Positions 8,950 through 17,331 of a DNA stretch of 64,000 nucleotides are shown piece by piece (the stretch's first letter is position 1; every line of letters begins with the position of its first letter). A program made the position numbers and the translations under genes. The notes under the pieces were generated by a model. It had not been told where the DNA came from and made no database searches. It worked only from the letters and a program-made list of their open reading frames with translations. The stretch comes from Alicyclobacillus mali (lineage in GTDB: Bacteria; Bacillota; Bacilli; Alicyclobacillales; Alicyclobacillaceae). Location of the stretch: assembly GCF_017329565.1 (NCBI RefSeq), contig NZ_JAFMTT010000001.1, one strand, 5' to 3'.

Positions 8950-10407
8950 TTGACTCGTGTTGCATCCTGGCTTCGGCTGGACGCGGTCATTCTTCTTGGT
9001 TGGCTTCTCTATTTTGCCTATTCGGCTGCGACGCCTCTCTCGGATCCCGACACGCCCTGGCATCTCGCCACGGGGGCCTGGATCCTCGCGCATCATCACG
9101 TGCCGACGCACGATCCGTTTTCGTGGTCGATGCGTGGACAACCCTGGGTGACGCAGGAGTGGCTGTTCGAGGTCGTGCTCGCGTGGTGCGCGCATCACTT
9201 CGGTTTTCCTGGCGTGTACGGAATTCTGGTGGGGCTTCAGACGCTGACGGTGTGGTTCGTGTATCGTCTGTGCTTGCGGCTGTCCCGAGGCAACGCCGTG
9301 TTTTCGGCCATCGGCGCAGCGCTCGCCGTCGCGGCTGGCATGCCGTTCTGGGTGGTGCGCCCGCAGCTTGTCTCTTATACCATGTTTGCCCTGTTTCTGC
9401 TGCTGCTTGAGCGCGTTCGGAGGGGAAGCATTGGTTACGCTTTCCTTTTGATTCCCCTGACGCTCATCTGGGCTAATGCGCACGCCAGCGTATCGATCGG
9501 CATTGCGATGATCCTGTTTGAAGTGCTGGTCTCCTTCCTGCCGACCATTGGCCGGTTTCAAGGACAACCGCTGCCGATGCGGACCCGAGGTCTCCTCGTC
9601 GCCATCGCCGCCGCGTGCGTGGGCGTCGGGCTCTTGAATCCCAACGGCATTCACGAATTCACCTATGCGTTGCTCTCCAACAATGCGCTCATGGTGAATT
9701 CCATCAATGAATGGCACTCGCCGAATTTTCACAGCCCATACTACAAGTACGGGGTCATCCCATTCCTCGTAATCATTGCGCTCGTCGCCATCGCGCGCAG
9801 CCGAAAGTTGCCGTGGAAATACGTGCTCTATTTCTTCGCCTGTTTCGCGCTGACGCTCGTGTATCAGAGGTTCATGCCGTACCTGGCAATTGCCGCTGCG
9901 CCGCTCATTGCCTTACTGAGCTTCGACTGGCTGCGCGTGCTGCTGAGACCGAAGCGCCTGCTTCGTTTCGTCTGGCTGGCGGCCATGATCGGCGAGATCG
10001 CCGACTTCGCCCTGCGCATGCCAAGCATTGAGGGGCCGGTTTCCGCGCACATGAACCCGAACGCGTATCCGGTCGCGGCCGTGGACTATCTGAAGTCTCA
10101 CCACATCCCGGGGCCGCTCTTCAACGCGTACGACTTCGGGGGCTATCTCATCTATCGAGGCGTGCCGACGTTCGTGGACGGGCGAACGGATATCTATCTG
10201 CGATCCGGCGTCTTCGCGAACTACATGGATCTTCAGAATTTGGCGCCCGATGCACCCGCGCTGCTGCAGCAGTACCATTTTCAGTCCGCCATCCTGCCGC
10301 CTGGATACAGCCTGACGACGTATCTGGAAAACAATCCGAACTGGACACTCGTCTATTCAGATAACGTGGCAGACATTTTTGTCCGCAACGCATCGACCAC
10401 GGGTTGA
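8950..10407 (+). CDS. GT-C-like polytopic membrane protein
   Basis: A 485-residue membrane protein beginning at TTG 8950, with GAGGA as the ribosome site overlapping the upstream stop region. The first extracytoplasmic loop contains LSDPDTPWHLATG, a D-x-D-x-x-W-H-L arrangement like that of GT-C lipid-linked-sugar glycosyltransferases. About ten hydrophobic segments follow. The C-terminal soluble part includes YDFGGYLIYRGVPTFVDGR and an ILPPG turn, which recur in a widespread uncharacterised family of such proteins. It probably acts on a polyprenyl-linked sugar at the outer face of the membrane, but that is inference. It is followed twelve bases later by the CopZ-like gene. Confidence 0.65.
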   Translation: MTRVASWLRLDAVILLGWLLYFAYSAATPLSDPDTPWHLATGAWILAHHHVPTHDPFSWSMRGQPWVTQEWLFEVVLAWCAHHFGFPGVYGILVGLQTLTVWFVYRLCLRLSRGNAVFSAIGAALAVAAGMPFWVVRPQLVSYTMFALFLLLLERVRRGSIGYAFLLIPLTLIWANAHASVSIGIAMILFEVLVSFLPTIGRFQGQPLPMRTRGLLVAIAAACVGVGLLNPNGIHEFTYALLSNNALMVNSINEWHSPNFHSPYYKYGVIPFLVIIALVAIARSRKLPWKYVLYFFACFALTLVYQRFMPYLAIAAAPLIALLSFDWLRVLLRPKRLLRFVWLAAMIGEIADFALRMPSIEGPVSAHMNPNAYPVAAVDYLKSHHIPGPLFNAYDFGGYLIYRGVPTFVDGRTDIYLRSGVFANYMDLQNLAPDAPALLQQYHFQSAILPPGYSLTTYLENNPNWTLVYSDNVADIFVRNASTTG

Positions 10408-10419
10408 GGAGGTCTAGGC

Positions 10420-10839
10420 ATGGCAACCATCGTGTGCCCAGCATGTCATGAACCGGCGCGCCGGATCGCCCTTCGCACCGTCAAGGCTTTGCTCACGGGC
10501 GCTGCACTTCGCCGGCTTGTGCCGAAGGATGAGTTTCACTTCTGCGCATCCCCCGACTGCGACGTCGTGTATTTCGCGCCGGATCAGGTCTTTCGTGTCG
10601 CCGATGTCAGGGAACGCGTGTTTCAAAAGGACACAGCGAGTGAAACGCCCGTGTGTTATTGCTTCGATTGGACGCGCGAGTCGCTGGTTGCCGCTCTTCA
10701 CCGCGGCGCGCGTCCGGACGAGGACATTCAAGAGCACGTGCGTCTGCGCCGCTGTGCGTGCGATCTTCGCAATCCACAAGGCGCCTGCTGCCTCGGCAAC
10801 GTGAGGGCTGTCCTCGCTGACGCGCGCCAACGTTCGTAG
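10420..10839 (+). CDS. CopZ N-terminal-domain-like Cys-rich protein (zinc and 2Fe-2S type)
   Basis: A 139-residue protein rich in paired cysteines: CPACHEPA near the start, CASPDCDVVYF, CYCFDWT, RRCACDLRNPQGACCLG. This pattern matches the extra N-terminal domain of archaeal CopZ copper chaperones, which binds a zinc ion and a [2Fe-2S] cluster. No metal-binding HMA domain is attached here, so it is a stand-alone version. The ribosome site is GAGGAGG at 10406. Its role may be redox handling of copper, but no copper gene is adjacent. Confidence 0.75.
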   Translation: MATIVCPACHEPARRIALRTVKALLTGAALRRLVPKDEFHFCASPDCDVVYFAPDQVFRVADVRERVFQKDTASETPVCYCFDWTRESLVAALHRGARPDEDIQEHVRLRRCACDLRNPQGACCLGNVRAVLADARQRS

Positions 10840-10865
10840 ACCTTGGCGAAAACCGTCTTGCTGGC

Positions 10866-11477
10866 TCACACCCAGCGGGATTGATATCCAGGGTAGAACA
10901 GGCTCAGGATTTGGGTGAACGGGAGCTTGGCCACTTTCGCCCAGTACTCCGTGCCCCACTGGGACATGATGTACGTTCCAATGTATGAGTAGCCCGGCCG
11001 TCCTTCGGAACCCTGCCGGTACTGGAGCGGCTTGATGAATCCGTCCGAAGGGACGTACACCATGTTCCACGTCTGCTGGATGGCCAAATCCGTCTGATAG
11101 TGGCCGCTCAGATACTTGAACGTCTGATAGTTGGTCGTGTTGTCCACGTCGAAGGTCCACCCGTTTTCCGTGCGCGGATGCAGCGTCCAGTACCACGCAA
11201 ACATCTTCACCGCGATAGCACCGGCCTTCAGCGCTTCCTCGTTCCAACTGGGAATCCACTCGTTCGGTAGCACATCTTCGCAATACTCCTCAAAGCCCAG
11301 CGTCTGCACGTACAGAATGGGCGCCGTCGGGTTGTTGTACGCCCGAATCGCCACGCGGATGACCGAAGGATACGGCGTATTGAAGATCGTCTGCGCGCGC
11401 ACGGGTGGCGCGATCGACCAGCCGCTGACGAGCGCCGCTCCGGCGAGCGCGAGGCCGATTCGTCGAAGCCAATTCAT
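10866..11477 (-). CDS. Secreted SpoIID/LytB-domain protein
   Basis: A 203-residue exported protein. Residues 1-28 form a signal peptide (hydrophobic core LALAGAALVSG, likely cleaved after PVRAQ). The remainder has the SpoIID/LytB look: LGFEEYCEDVLPNEWIPSW followed by EEALKAGAIAVKMFAWYW, corresponding to the EY-x-x-x-VLP-E-W and EALKAQAVAARTYA motifs. SpoIID itself is a sporulation lytic transglycosylase that works on peptidoglycan; this protein is shorter and may be an activity-modified relative. It starts six bases after the upstream gene, with GAGGTGATG as its ribosome site inside that gene's end. Confidence 0.75.
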   Translation of the reverse strand: MNWLRRIGLALAGAALVSGWSIAPPVRAQTIFNTPYPSVIRVAIRAYNNPTAPILYVQTLGFEEYCEDVLPNEWIPSWNEEALKAGAIAVKMFAWYWTLHPRTENGWTFDVDNTTNYQTFKYLSGHYQTDLAIQQTWNMVYVPSDGFIKPLQYRQGSEGRPGYSYIGTYIMSQWGTEYWAKVAKLPFTQILSLFYPGYQSRWV

Positions 11478-11483
11478 GCACCA

Positions 11484-12044
11484 TCACCTCGAAGATGCGG
11501 ATGCTTGCTGAGGGCTCCAGGGCGAATAGCTCGGTTCACCGGGAATGGGGCCCTGGCGCTTCAGGTGAAGTTCGGACGCATAGCGGTTGATGTAGCCCGC
11601 GAGATCGTAGGAACTGAAGTTGCCCAAGGAGACGCTCGGCGCGTTGCGCCCGTTCGGCTGGATGGGCTGCAGGATCACCGGCTGAATGGTGTGCTCGGTA
11701 ATGGGGACGATGAACACGGCCTGTTCGTTATACCCGTCAGCCACGACAATGGCGTTGACGACGCCCTTCGCGTCGTAGCGCTCGTTCCATTTGGTCTTGT
11801 ACATGGGCACGTGGGCGATGTAGAGGCCCTGCGTGTCAGTGAGCCCGGTTGACACGACTTTCCCTTCATGATTGATGACGATGACCCTCGCGCCTGCAAC
11901 CCTTGTCGAGTTGGACGATCCGACCCGGAATTCGATCTCGCCGCGGTCGCTCGCCTGAACCGCGACGGCTCGCGAAAGGACGGGCACAAACGTGGACAAA
12001 ACGAGCGCGAGCAGTCCGATGCAGTGAAGAACCCGTTTTCTCAT
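11484..12044 (-). CDS. Secreted protein with carboxypeptidase-regulatory-like beta domain
   Basis: A 186-residue exported protein. The signal peptide spans about residues 1-31 (HCIGLLALVLSTFVPVLSRAVA). A beta-sandwich-like section follows: IEFRVGSSNSTRVAGARVIV, a TGLTDTQGLYIAHVP turn and AIVVADGYNEQAVFIV, the pattern of carboxypeptidase-regulatory or Cna-B-like domains. The C-terminal 60 residues look unstructured apart from YDLAGYINRYASELHLKRQG. It is the first gene of a tight pair with the SpoIID-domain protein, so both probably act outside the membrane on the same target. Ribosome site GGAGGGAG. Function otherwise unknown. Confidence 0.65.
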   Translation of the reverse strand: MRKRVLHCIGLLALVLSTFVPVLSRAVAVQASDRGEIEFRVGSSNSTRVAGARVIVINHEGKVVSTGLTDTQGLYIAHVPMYKTKWNERYDAKGVVNAIVVADGYNEQAVFIVPITEHTIQPVILQPIQPNGRNAPSVSLGNFSSYDLAGYINRYASELHLKRQGPIPGEPSYSPWSPQQASASSR

Positions 12045-12244
12045 GCGCGTTCTCCCTCCTTATGAGTTTGGTTGCCACCCGTATGGAGGGTGCCCGAAAT
12101 TTGGGCGAATATGACGTTCCGCCTGTAGCGATTTTGTCGAATAGAGGTAACGATTTCTCGTTGCGTCGAACGCAGATTCGCTATAGCATGTTCACGTGGT
12201 AGTGCTTTATCTCGATGAAGCTGTAAAAGACGAGAAAGGGGTTC

Positions 12245-13741
12245 GTGCACTTGAGCGTTGATCGAGCATTGGGGGAGGAAAAGGCTCGCCGCAGTTACCT
12301 CGTCTCCTCGCGTGAGGTGGGACTGCGCCGCGATCTGCGTTCGCGCCATCTGTCGATGATCGCCATCGGCGGCGCCATCGGCACGGGCGTGTTTGTCGCC
12401 AGCGGATCGTCCATCTCCACCGCCGGGCCGGGTGGCGCGCTGCTCGCTTACATTATTGTCGGCATCATGGTGTACTTCGTCATGACGAGCCTGGGCGAGA
12501 TGGCGACCTTCATGCCGATTGCCGGATCGTTCGAGCAATACGCCACGCGATTTGTCGATCCGGCGCTCGGCTTCGCCCTGGGGTGGAACTACTGGTATAC
12601 GTGGACGGTGACGCTCCCGGCGGAGCTTGCGGCTGGCGCGATGGTCATGAGGTACTGGTTTCCGCACGTGCCTGCCGTTGCGTGGAGCGCCATCTTCCTG
12701 GGGCTCTTGTTTCTCCTCAACGTGGTGAGCGTGAAGGGCTACGGTGAGGGAGAATACTGGTTCGCAGGCATCAAGGTCATCACCATCGTCGCCTTTATTC
12801 TCGTGGGGCTCGCGATGATCTTCGGTATTCTCGGTGGGCATCCGGTCGGCTGGCACGTGTTCATGACAGGAGGCACGCCCTTTCACGGCGGATGGATCGG
12901 CTTTTTGAGCACGGTGATGGTCGCCGGCTTCGCGTTCCAGGGCACGGAGCTCGTCGGCCTCGCGGCGGGCGAGAGCGATCACCCGGAGCGCAATGTGCCG
13001 CGCGCCATCCGCACGGTGTTCTGGCGGATCCTGCTCTTCTATGTGTTCGCCATTCTGATTATCGGGATGCTCATCCCGTACACGGATCCGAATCTGCTCA
13101 ACGCGAGCGTGAACAACGTGGCCATCAGCCCGTTCACCCTCGTGTTTCGCCGCGCCGGTTTCGCGTTTGCCGCCGGCGTCATGAATGCGGTCATTCTGAC
13201 CGCGGTGCTTTCGGCGGGCAACTCCTCATTGTACGCGTCGAGCCGGATGCTGTGGGCCCTCGCCTGCGAGGGAAAGGCGCCGAAGGTGTTTACCAAAGTC
13301 AACCGCCACGGCGTTCCCATGAACGCGCTCTATGTCAACACCGCCATCGGCTTTGTGGCGTTTTTGTCGTCCATCGTCGGAAATGGCGCGATTTACACGT
13401 GGATGTTGAATGCTGCAAGCCTCACGGGCTTTCTCGCGTGGCTCGGCATCGCCGTCAGCCATTATCGCTTCCGCAAGGCATACGTGGCGCAGGGCCGCTC
13501 GCTCGACGATCTCGTCTACCGCGCCAAGTGGTACCCGTTTGGTCCCCTGTTTGCCGCGGTGTTGTGCGCCGTCGTGATCATCGGCCAGGATACGAGCGTC
13601 TTCACGGGCGGCAAGATCGACTGGATGGGTGTCGTGGCGACTTACATCGGCATTCCGCTGTTCCTCGTCCTTTGGCTCGGCTACAAGTGGATCAAGAGGA
13701 CGAAGGTCATTCCGTTGAACGAGGTTCGGTTCGAGGAGTGA
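12245..13741 (+). CDS. Amino-acid permease, APC superfamily (LysP/AAT type)
   Basis: A 498-residue, 12-span importer of amino acids driven by protons. The first span carries the family signature SMIAIGGAIGTGVFVASG, preceded by LRRDLRSRHL. Further hallmarks are FEQYATRFVDPALGFALGWNYWY after span 2 and AFQGTELVGLAAGESDHPERNVPRAI after span 6, the latter typical of AAT-type permeases such as LysP. Substrate is not certain; lysine or another cationic or aromatic amino acid are candidates. GTG 12245 has GAAAGGGG upstream. A clear terminator follows. Confidence 0.88.
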   Translation: MHLSVDRALGEEKARRSYLVSSREVGLRRDLRSRHLSMIAIGGAIGTGVFVASGSSISTAGPGGALLAYIIVGIMVYFVMTSLGEMATFMPIAGSFEQYATRFVDPALGFALGWNYWYTWTVTLPAELAAGAMVMRYWFPHVPAVAWSAIFLGLLFLLNVVSVKGYGEGEYWFAGIKVITIVAFILVGLAMIFGILGGHPVGWHVFMTGGTPFHGGWIGFLSTVMVAGFAFQGTELVGLAAGESDHPERNVPRAIRTVFWRILLFYVFAILIIGMLIPYTDPNLLNASVNNVAISPFTLVFRRAGFAFAAGVMNAVILTAVLSAGNSSLYASSRMLWALACEGKAPKVFTKVNRHGVPMNALYVNTAIGFVAFLSSIVGNGAIYTWMLNAASLTGFLAWLGIAVSHYRFRKAYVAQGRSLDDLVYRAKWYPFGPLFAAVLCAVVIIGQDTSVFTGGKIDWMGVVATYIGIPLFLVLWLGYKWIKRTKVIPLNEVRFEE

Positions 13742-13752
13742 TCTGCGAACGG

Positions 13753-13779
13753 AAAAGGCGGCCAGTTCGGCCGCCTTTT
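13753..13779. terminator. Bidirectional intrinsic terminator
   Basis: AAAAGGCGGCC and GGCCGCCTTTT form an 11-bp perfect stem with a five-base loop. A-rich and T-rich flanks allow it to work for the permease (+) and for the small membrane-peptide gene (-) that ends two bases away. Confidence 0.85.
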
Positions 13780-13780
13780 C

Positions 13781-13897
13781 TCATGCGCGATTCGACTGAA
13801 TCTTTTCTTCGATTCGCTCGGTCTGCTTTTTCATGTACCGGTTGAAAGCCATGATGCCGAAGCAGAAGAGAAGAATGAGCGCGATTTTGGCCATCAT
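13781..13897 (-). CDS. Small single-span membrane peptide (38 residues)
   Basis: A short gene starting ATG-ATG at 13897. The ribosome site GAGGTG lies eight bases upstream. The peptide begins MMAKIALILLFCFGIMAF, a single membrane helix, followed by NRYMKKQTERIEEKIQSNRA, a charged amphipathic tail. It ends right at a shared terminator. The combination of start codon, ribosome site, clean membrane-helix plus charged-tail design and terminator supports a real gene. I know no family for it. Single-span peptides of this kind often modulate a membrane enzyme or transporter; the neighbouring permease is convergent, not co-transcribed. Confidence 0.6.
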   Translation of the reverse strand: MMAKIALILLFCFGIMAFNRYMKKQTERIEEKIQSNRA

Positions 13898-14115
13898 CTT
13901 CTTTGCACCTCGAATGACAGAATCCATCGATAAACGGACTTGCTACAATCAGTCTAACCAAATTGCCTTGAATTAAACTTTGGATGGCGCCCGCCTCAGC
14001 TTGGTTCAACAGATGGACGTCCGGGATGTGGGTGGCGTTCATGGGGATCGGTGCACGAGACTAGGCACTTGTGGCATAGGCTTCAGTGATACTCGTCACG
14101 AAGGAGGCCCTTCCC

Positions 14116-15408
14116 ATGGAAATCCACCGCGTCGAGCCCGGTGAGACGCCCGCTGACATCGCGTCGAAGTACGGGGTGTCCCTCCGGGACCTGCTCCGAT
14201 ACAACGAACTCGCTTCGAAGGACGTGATCGCGCCGGGGATTGCGCTCATTCTTCCCAAAGGCCCGCCGGTTCGCGTCATTCGCCACGTCGTCAAAGCGGG
14301 GGACACGTTGAACCGTCTGGCGCACCGCTACGGCGTACCTTCTGCGGTCATCGCCAACTGGAATCCGGGGCTGCCTGCGGACGGGCCGTTGCCAGTGGGC
14401 TTCACGGTGAACATCCCCGGCACCAGGCCGGATCGATGCACCATCGAGTTGAACGCGTATCTCGTCCCTGAGGGGAACGAGAACGACCAAGCCCTCTTGC
14501 AGGACGTGTCCGATCTCACCTACGTCTGCGCATTCAGCTATCGGGTGCAACCCACGGGCGATCTCGACGCGCCCAAGGACCGTTCCATGCTCGACGCCGC
14601 CGCCAAGTTCCAGATTGCACCGATGGCGACCCTCACGAATTTCAACGGAAATCGATTCAACCCGGATCTTGCGCACGCCATCCTTCACTCGACCGCGCTC
14701 GCGAATCGCGTGGTGGATCAAATCGTGCGCGTCTGCGAAGAAAAGGGCTATCGCGGCGTGAACGTGGATTTCGAGCACATGCCCCCGGGCGATCGCGCCG
14801 CCTACACCGCGTTCATTCGCACACTCGGCAAAGTGCTGCGGCCCCGAGGGCTGAGCCTCTCGCTGGCGCTCGGTCCCAAGACGTCGGATGAAGCGGGCGC
14901 GCCGTGGATGGGCGCGTTCGACTATGCGGCACTTGGTGACGAAGCGGACTTTGTCATGCTCATGACCTACGAGTGGGGGTGGGTCGGCGGTCCGCCCATG
15001 CCAGTGGCCCCCGTGGATCGCGTGGCCTCGGTCCTCGAGTATGCCACGGGCACCATCGATCCCAAGAAAATCCTGATGGGCATGACGCTCTACGGCTACG
15101 ACTGGCCCCTGCCGTACATGAAGGGGAAGACGAGGGCCGCGAGCATCGCGAACAACGATGCGCAGAACCTTGCAATTGCAGAACGTGTGCCGGTGGAATG
15201 GGATTTGAAGGCCGCTTCGCCGCACTTCGCGTACGAAACCGCGGGGACCAAGCACGAGGTATGGTATGACGACGCGCTGAGCGCAGCCGTCAAGCTGGCG
15301 CTTGTTGACGCGTACGGGCTTCGTGGGGTATCGCTCTGGGTGCTTGGCAACGAGTTTCCTCAGCTCTGGTATCTGCTGAAGGATGGGTATAAGCTGGAGA
15401 AGAAGTGA
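14116..15408 (+). CDS. LysM-GH18 spore cortex-lytic N-acetylglucosaminidase (SleL/YaaH-like)
   Basis: A 430-residue hydrolase predicted to cut N-acetylglucosamine bonds in spore cortex fragments. The start is ATG 14116 behind AAGGAGG rather than the ATG ten codons upstream. Two LysM domains occupy residues about 1-45 (EIHRVEPGETPADIASKYGV) and 52-98 (RHVVKAGDTLNRLAHRYGV). The GH18 barrel follows, with the catalytic stretch GVNVDFEHMPPGDR, whose Glu is the acid, and later MTYEWGWVGGPPMPVAP, which is characteristic of SleL/YaaH. There is no signal peptide, as in SleL, which reaches the spore coat by assembly. The DUF1722 gene begins 28 bases downstream. Confidence 0.88.
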   Translation: MEIHRVEPGETPADIASKYGVSLRDLLRYNELASKDVIAPGIALILPKGPPVRVIRHVVKAGDTLNRLAHRYGVPSAVIANWNPGLPADGPLPVGFTVNIPGTRPDRCTIELNAYLVPEGNENDQALLQDVSDLTYVCAFSYRVQPTGDLDAPKDRSMLDAAAKFQIAPMATLTNFNGNRFNPDLAHAILHSTALANRVVDQIVRVCEEKGYRGVNVDFEHMPPGDRAAYTAFIRTLGKVLRPRGLSLSLALGPKTSDEAGAPWMGAFDYAALGDEADFVMLMTYEWGWVGGPPMPVAPVDRVASVLEYATGTIDPKKILMGMTLYGYDWPLPYMKGKTRAASIANNDAQNLAIAERVPVEWDLKAASPHFAYETAGTKHEVWYDDALSAAVKLALVDAYGLRGVSLWVLGNEFPQLWYLLKDGYKLEKK

Positions 15409-15436
15409 GTTCCATCGCGGAACAGGAGAGGGTCGA

Positions 15437-15955
15437 GTGTCGCTTTCACGGTTGTATCAGGGATGCGAGGCGCTGTGGCGGGATGTAAAGTACGCCGTGA
15501 TGGCGCGAAACTACGCGCGTGTGCGGGAACTGTCGGCGTTGCTCCACCAAGCGCGCGGCGACGAGCAGGCGCTTCGCACGTGGCTCTACCGGCTCAAGTG
15601 TGTGGAACAGGAGCCCGTCACATTGCCCGCGCTTCGTAACACAGCCTATCATCTGCTCGGCTACTGGAAGGATCGATTGCCGCCCCACGAGCGGCAGAGG
15701 CTCGCGCAGAGGGCGTTTGACCATCCGGCGGGTGTGATCGCGGAACTCGGCGATCGCGTCCGCCGCGAGGGGCCGACGTATCTGGCCACGTCCTACGCGT
15801 TTCGCGACGAAGCTTGGAATGAGGCTGAGTTTCGCCATCAAGGCGGTTTGTATCGGATTATCGTCGATGCGGAGGAAGCGTTGGCGGCGGGAGATCCAAC
15901 GAAGCTCTCCGTTCGTATTGAATCGTTAGGGGATGCGTCTGACCGAGCGACGTGA
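15437..15955 (+). CDS. DUF1722 (YbgA-like) protein
   Basis: A 172-residue cytoplasmic protein starting at GTG 15437 behind AGGAGAGGG. It matches the DUF1722/YbgA pattern: WRDVKYAVMARNYARVRELS near the start, LPALRNTAYHLLGYWKDRLPPHERQRL in the middle and GPTYLATSYAFRD towards the end. YbgA-type domains often occur fused to or beside DUF523 proteins and are suspected to work in DNA repair or tRNA-related chemistry, but the function is not established. It lies between the cortex enzyme and nsrR in one direction, with short gaps, so the three may be co-transcribed. Confidence 0.72.
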   Translation: MSLSRLYQGCEALWRDVKYAVMARNYARVRELSALLHQARGDEQALRTWLYRLKCVEQEPVTLPALRNTAYHLLGYWKDRLPPHERQRLAQRAFDHPAGVIAELGDRVRREGPTYLATSYAFRDEAWNEAEFRHQGGLYRIIVDAEEALAAGDPTKLSVRIESLGDASDRAT

Positions 15956-15995
15956 CGTTTGGACAAGCTCGGGCGTGGGCTGTGGAGGTGAAGGC

Positions 15996-16418
15996 GTGAA
16001 CCTGACCTTATTTACAGATTACGCCTTGCGCGTGCTGATTTACGCTGCTAATCAGCCGGCGGGCAAGCTCGTGCAGGTCGACGAGATCGCGCGCGTATAT
16101 GGCATTTCGCGCAATCACTTGACGAAGGCAGTGCATCGACTGGGGCAAGTCGGGTATTTGGAAACCGTGCGCGGTCGCGGAGGTGGCATGCGCCTGGCGA
16201 TGCCAGCGAGCGACATTCGCATTGGCGACGTCGTCCGCGCGATGGAGGACGACTTCGCCGTGGTCGGGTGTTTTGCGAACGACCAGTGCGTGCTGCTGCC
16301 TGCCTGCAGACTGAGGCGCGCGCTCGGCGAAGCGGTGGACGCCTTTCTGGATACCCTGAACCAATACACGCTTGCGGATATCGCGACGAGCGCAGCATCG
16401 GTGTTTCGCGCGACTTAG
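15996..16418 (+). CDS. nsrR: Nitric-oxide-sensing Rrf2-family repressor NsrR
   Basis: A 140-residue winged-helix regulator of the Rrf2 family. GTG 15996 follows GGAGGTG. The N-terminus NLTLFTDYALRVLIYAA, the recognition region ISRNHLTKAVHRLGQVGYLETVRGRGGG and the late segment TLADI match Bacillus NsrR closely. Three cysteines in GCFANDQCVLLPACRL correspond to the cluster ligands of NsrR, which holds an iron-sulfur cluster destroyed by nitric oxide. Targets in other Bacilli include flavohaemoglobin and nitrite-handling genes; none is adjacent. The downstream peroxiredoxin has its own promoter. Confidence 0.85.
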   Translation: MNLTLFTDYALRVLIYAANQPAGKLVQVDEIARVYGISRNHLTKAVHRLGQVGYLETVRGRGGGMRLAMPASDIRIGDVVRAMEDDFAVVGCFANDQCVLLPACRLRRALGEAVDAFLDTLNQYTLADIATSAASVFRAT

Positions 16419-16488
16419 GTCGACAGGATTTTGCGAGAGTGCGTGGAAAATAATACACCAGAGCTCAGGTGCGTTGTGCAGGGCCCGC

Positions 16489-16517
16489 TTGTATCCGCCT
16501 TCGCGACGTGGTACAGT
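16489..16517 (+). promoter_or_regulatory. Sigma-A promoter for the peroxiredoxin gene
   Basis: TTGTAT and TACAGT with a 17-base spacer, about 50 bases before the start codon. Confidence 0.55.
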
Positions 16518-16564
16518 ATGTTTAGTAATCCGATAATCGAAGTTGGAGAATGGGAGAGATGAGC

Positions 16565-17212
16565 ATGTCCGAAGTGCAGACGCTGCCTCGCCTCAACGAG
16601 CCTGCCCCGGATTTCGAGGCCAACACCACGCATGGGAAGATCAAACTGAGCGACCTGCGCGGGAAATGGGTGGTGTTGTTCTCCCATCCGGCGGACTTCA
16701 CGCCCGTCTGCTCGACGGAGTTCGGCGCTTTCGCTCGCCGGTACGAGGAGTTTGAGAAGCGGAACGTCCAACTGATTGGGCTCTCCATCGACAGCGTGCA
16801 GTCGCACTTGGCATGGGTGCACGACTTGGAGAAGGCGTTCGGCGTCAAGATCCCGTTCCCGGTCATTGCCGATCTCGACATGAAGGTTGCGAATCTCTAC
16901 GGGATGATTCACCCGGCCGCAAACAACACATCGACGGTGCGCACCGTGTTTTTCATCGACGACAAAGGCATTCTCCGCGCCATGATTTACTATCCGATGA
17001 ACGTCGGCCGAAACATCTCGGAGATTCTGCGGGTCATCGACGCGCTTCAAACGGCTGATCAAAACGGCGTGTCCTGCCCGGCAGACTGGCAACCGGGAGA
17101 TCCCGTTGTGGTACCCGCCCCCGCAACGCTCGACGCCATTGAGAGCGAAGAGGAGGCAGCGGCCAAAGGGTTGGATTACAAGACCTGGTATCTGCGCATG
17201 AAGAAGGTCTGA
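16565..17212 (+). CDS. Peroxiredoxin, Prx6/1-Cys-like
   Basis: A 215-residue thiol peroxidase that reduces hydrogen peroxide and organic hydroperoxides in the cytoplasm. The peroxidatic Cys lies in HPADFTPVCSTEF, preceded by APDFEANTTHGKIKLSDLRGKW. Length and the long C-terminal domain place it in the Prx6-like group. A second Cys occurs in GVSCPADWQPGD, as in archaeal Prx6-type enzymes in which a C-terminal Cys takes part in resolution. Of three nearby ATGs, 16565 has the best spaced ribosome site (GGGAGAG, seven bases). A hairpin follows the stop. Confidence 0.9.
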   Translation: MSEVQTLPRLNEPAPDFEANTTHGKIKLSDLRGKWVVLFSHPADFTPVCSTEFGAFARRYEEFEKRNVQLIGLSIDSVQSHLAWVHDLEKAFGVKIPFPVIADLDMKVANLYGMIHPAANNTSTVRTVFFIDDKGILRAMIYYPMNVGRNISEILRVIDALQTADQNGVSCPADWQPGDPVVVPAPATLDAIESEEEAAAKGLDYKTWYLRMKKV

Positions 17213-17229
17213 TTCGGAAGGTACACGGG

Positions 17230-17270
17230 GAAGGGCCGCACGGACGCAGTGTGCGTCGGTGTGGCCCTTC
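17230..17270. terminator. Hairpin between convergent peroxiredoxin and modB genes
   Basis: GAAGGGCCGCAC pairs with GTGTGGCCCTTC (one wobble) with an inner GACGCA/TGCGTC stem. The flanking T or A runs are weak on both strands, so termination strength is uncertain. Confidence 0.5.
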
Positions 17271-17331
17271 TACTTGCGGGGCGTGTTTACCGCTTCAATC
17301 GCCTCGCGCGCCTCGCGGCTCCGTCAAGGTC

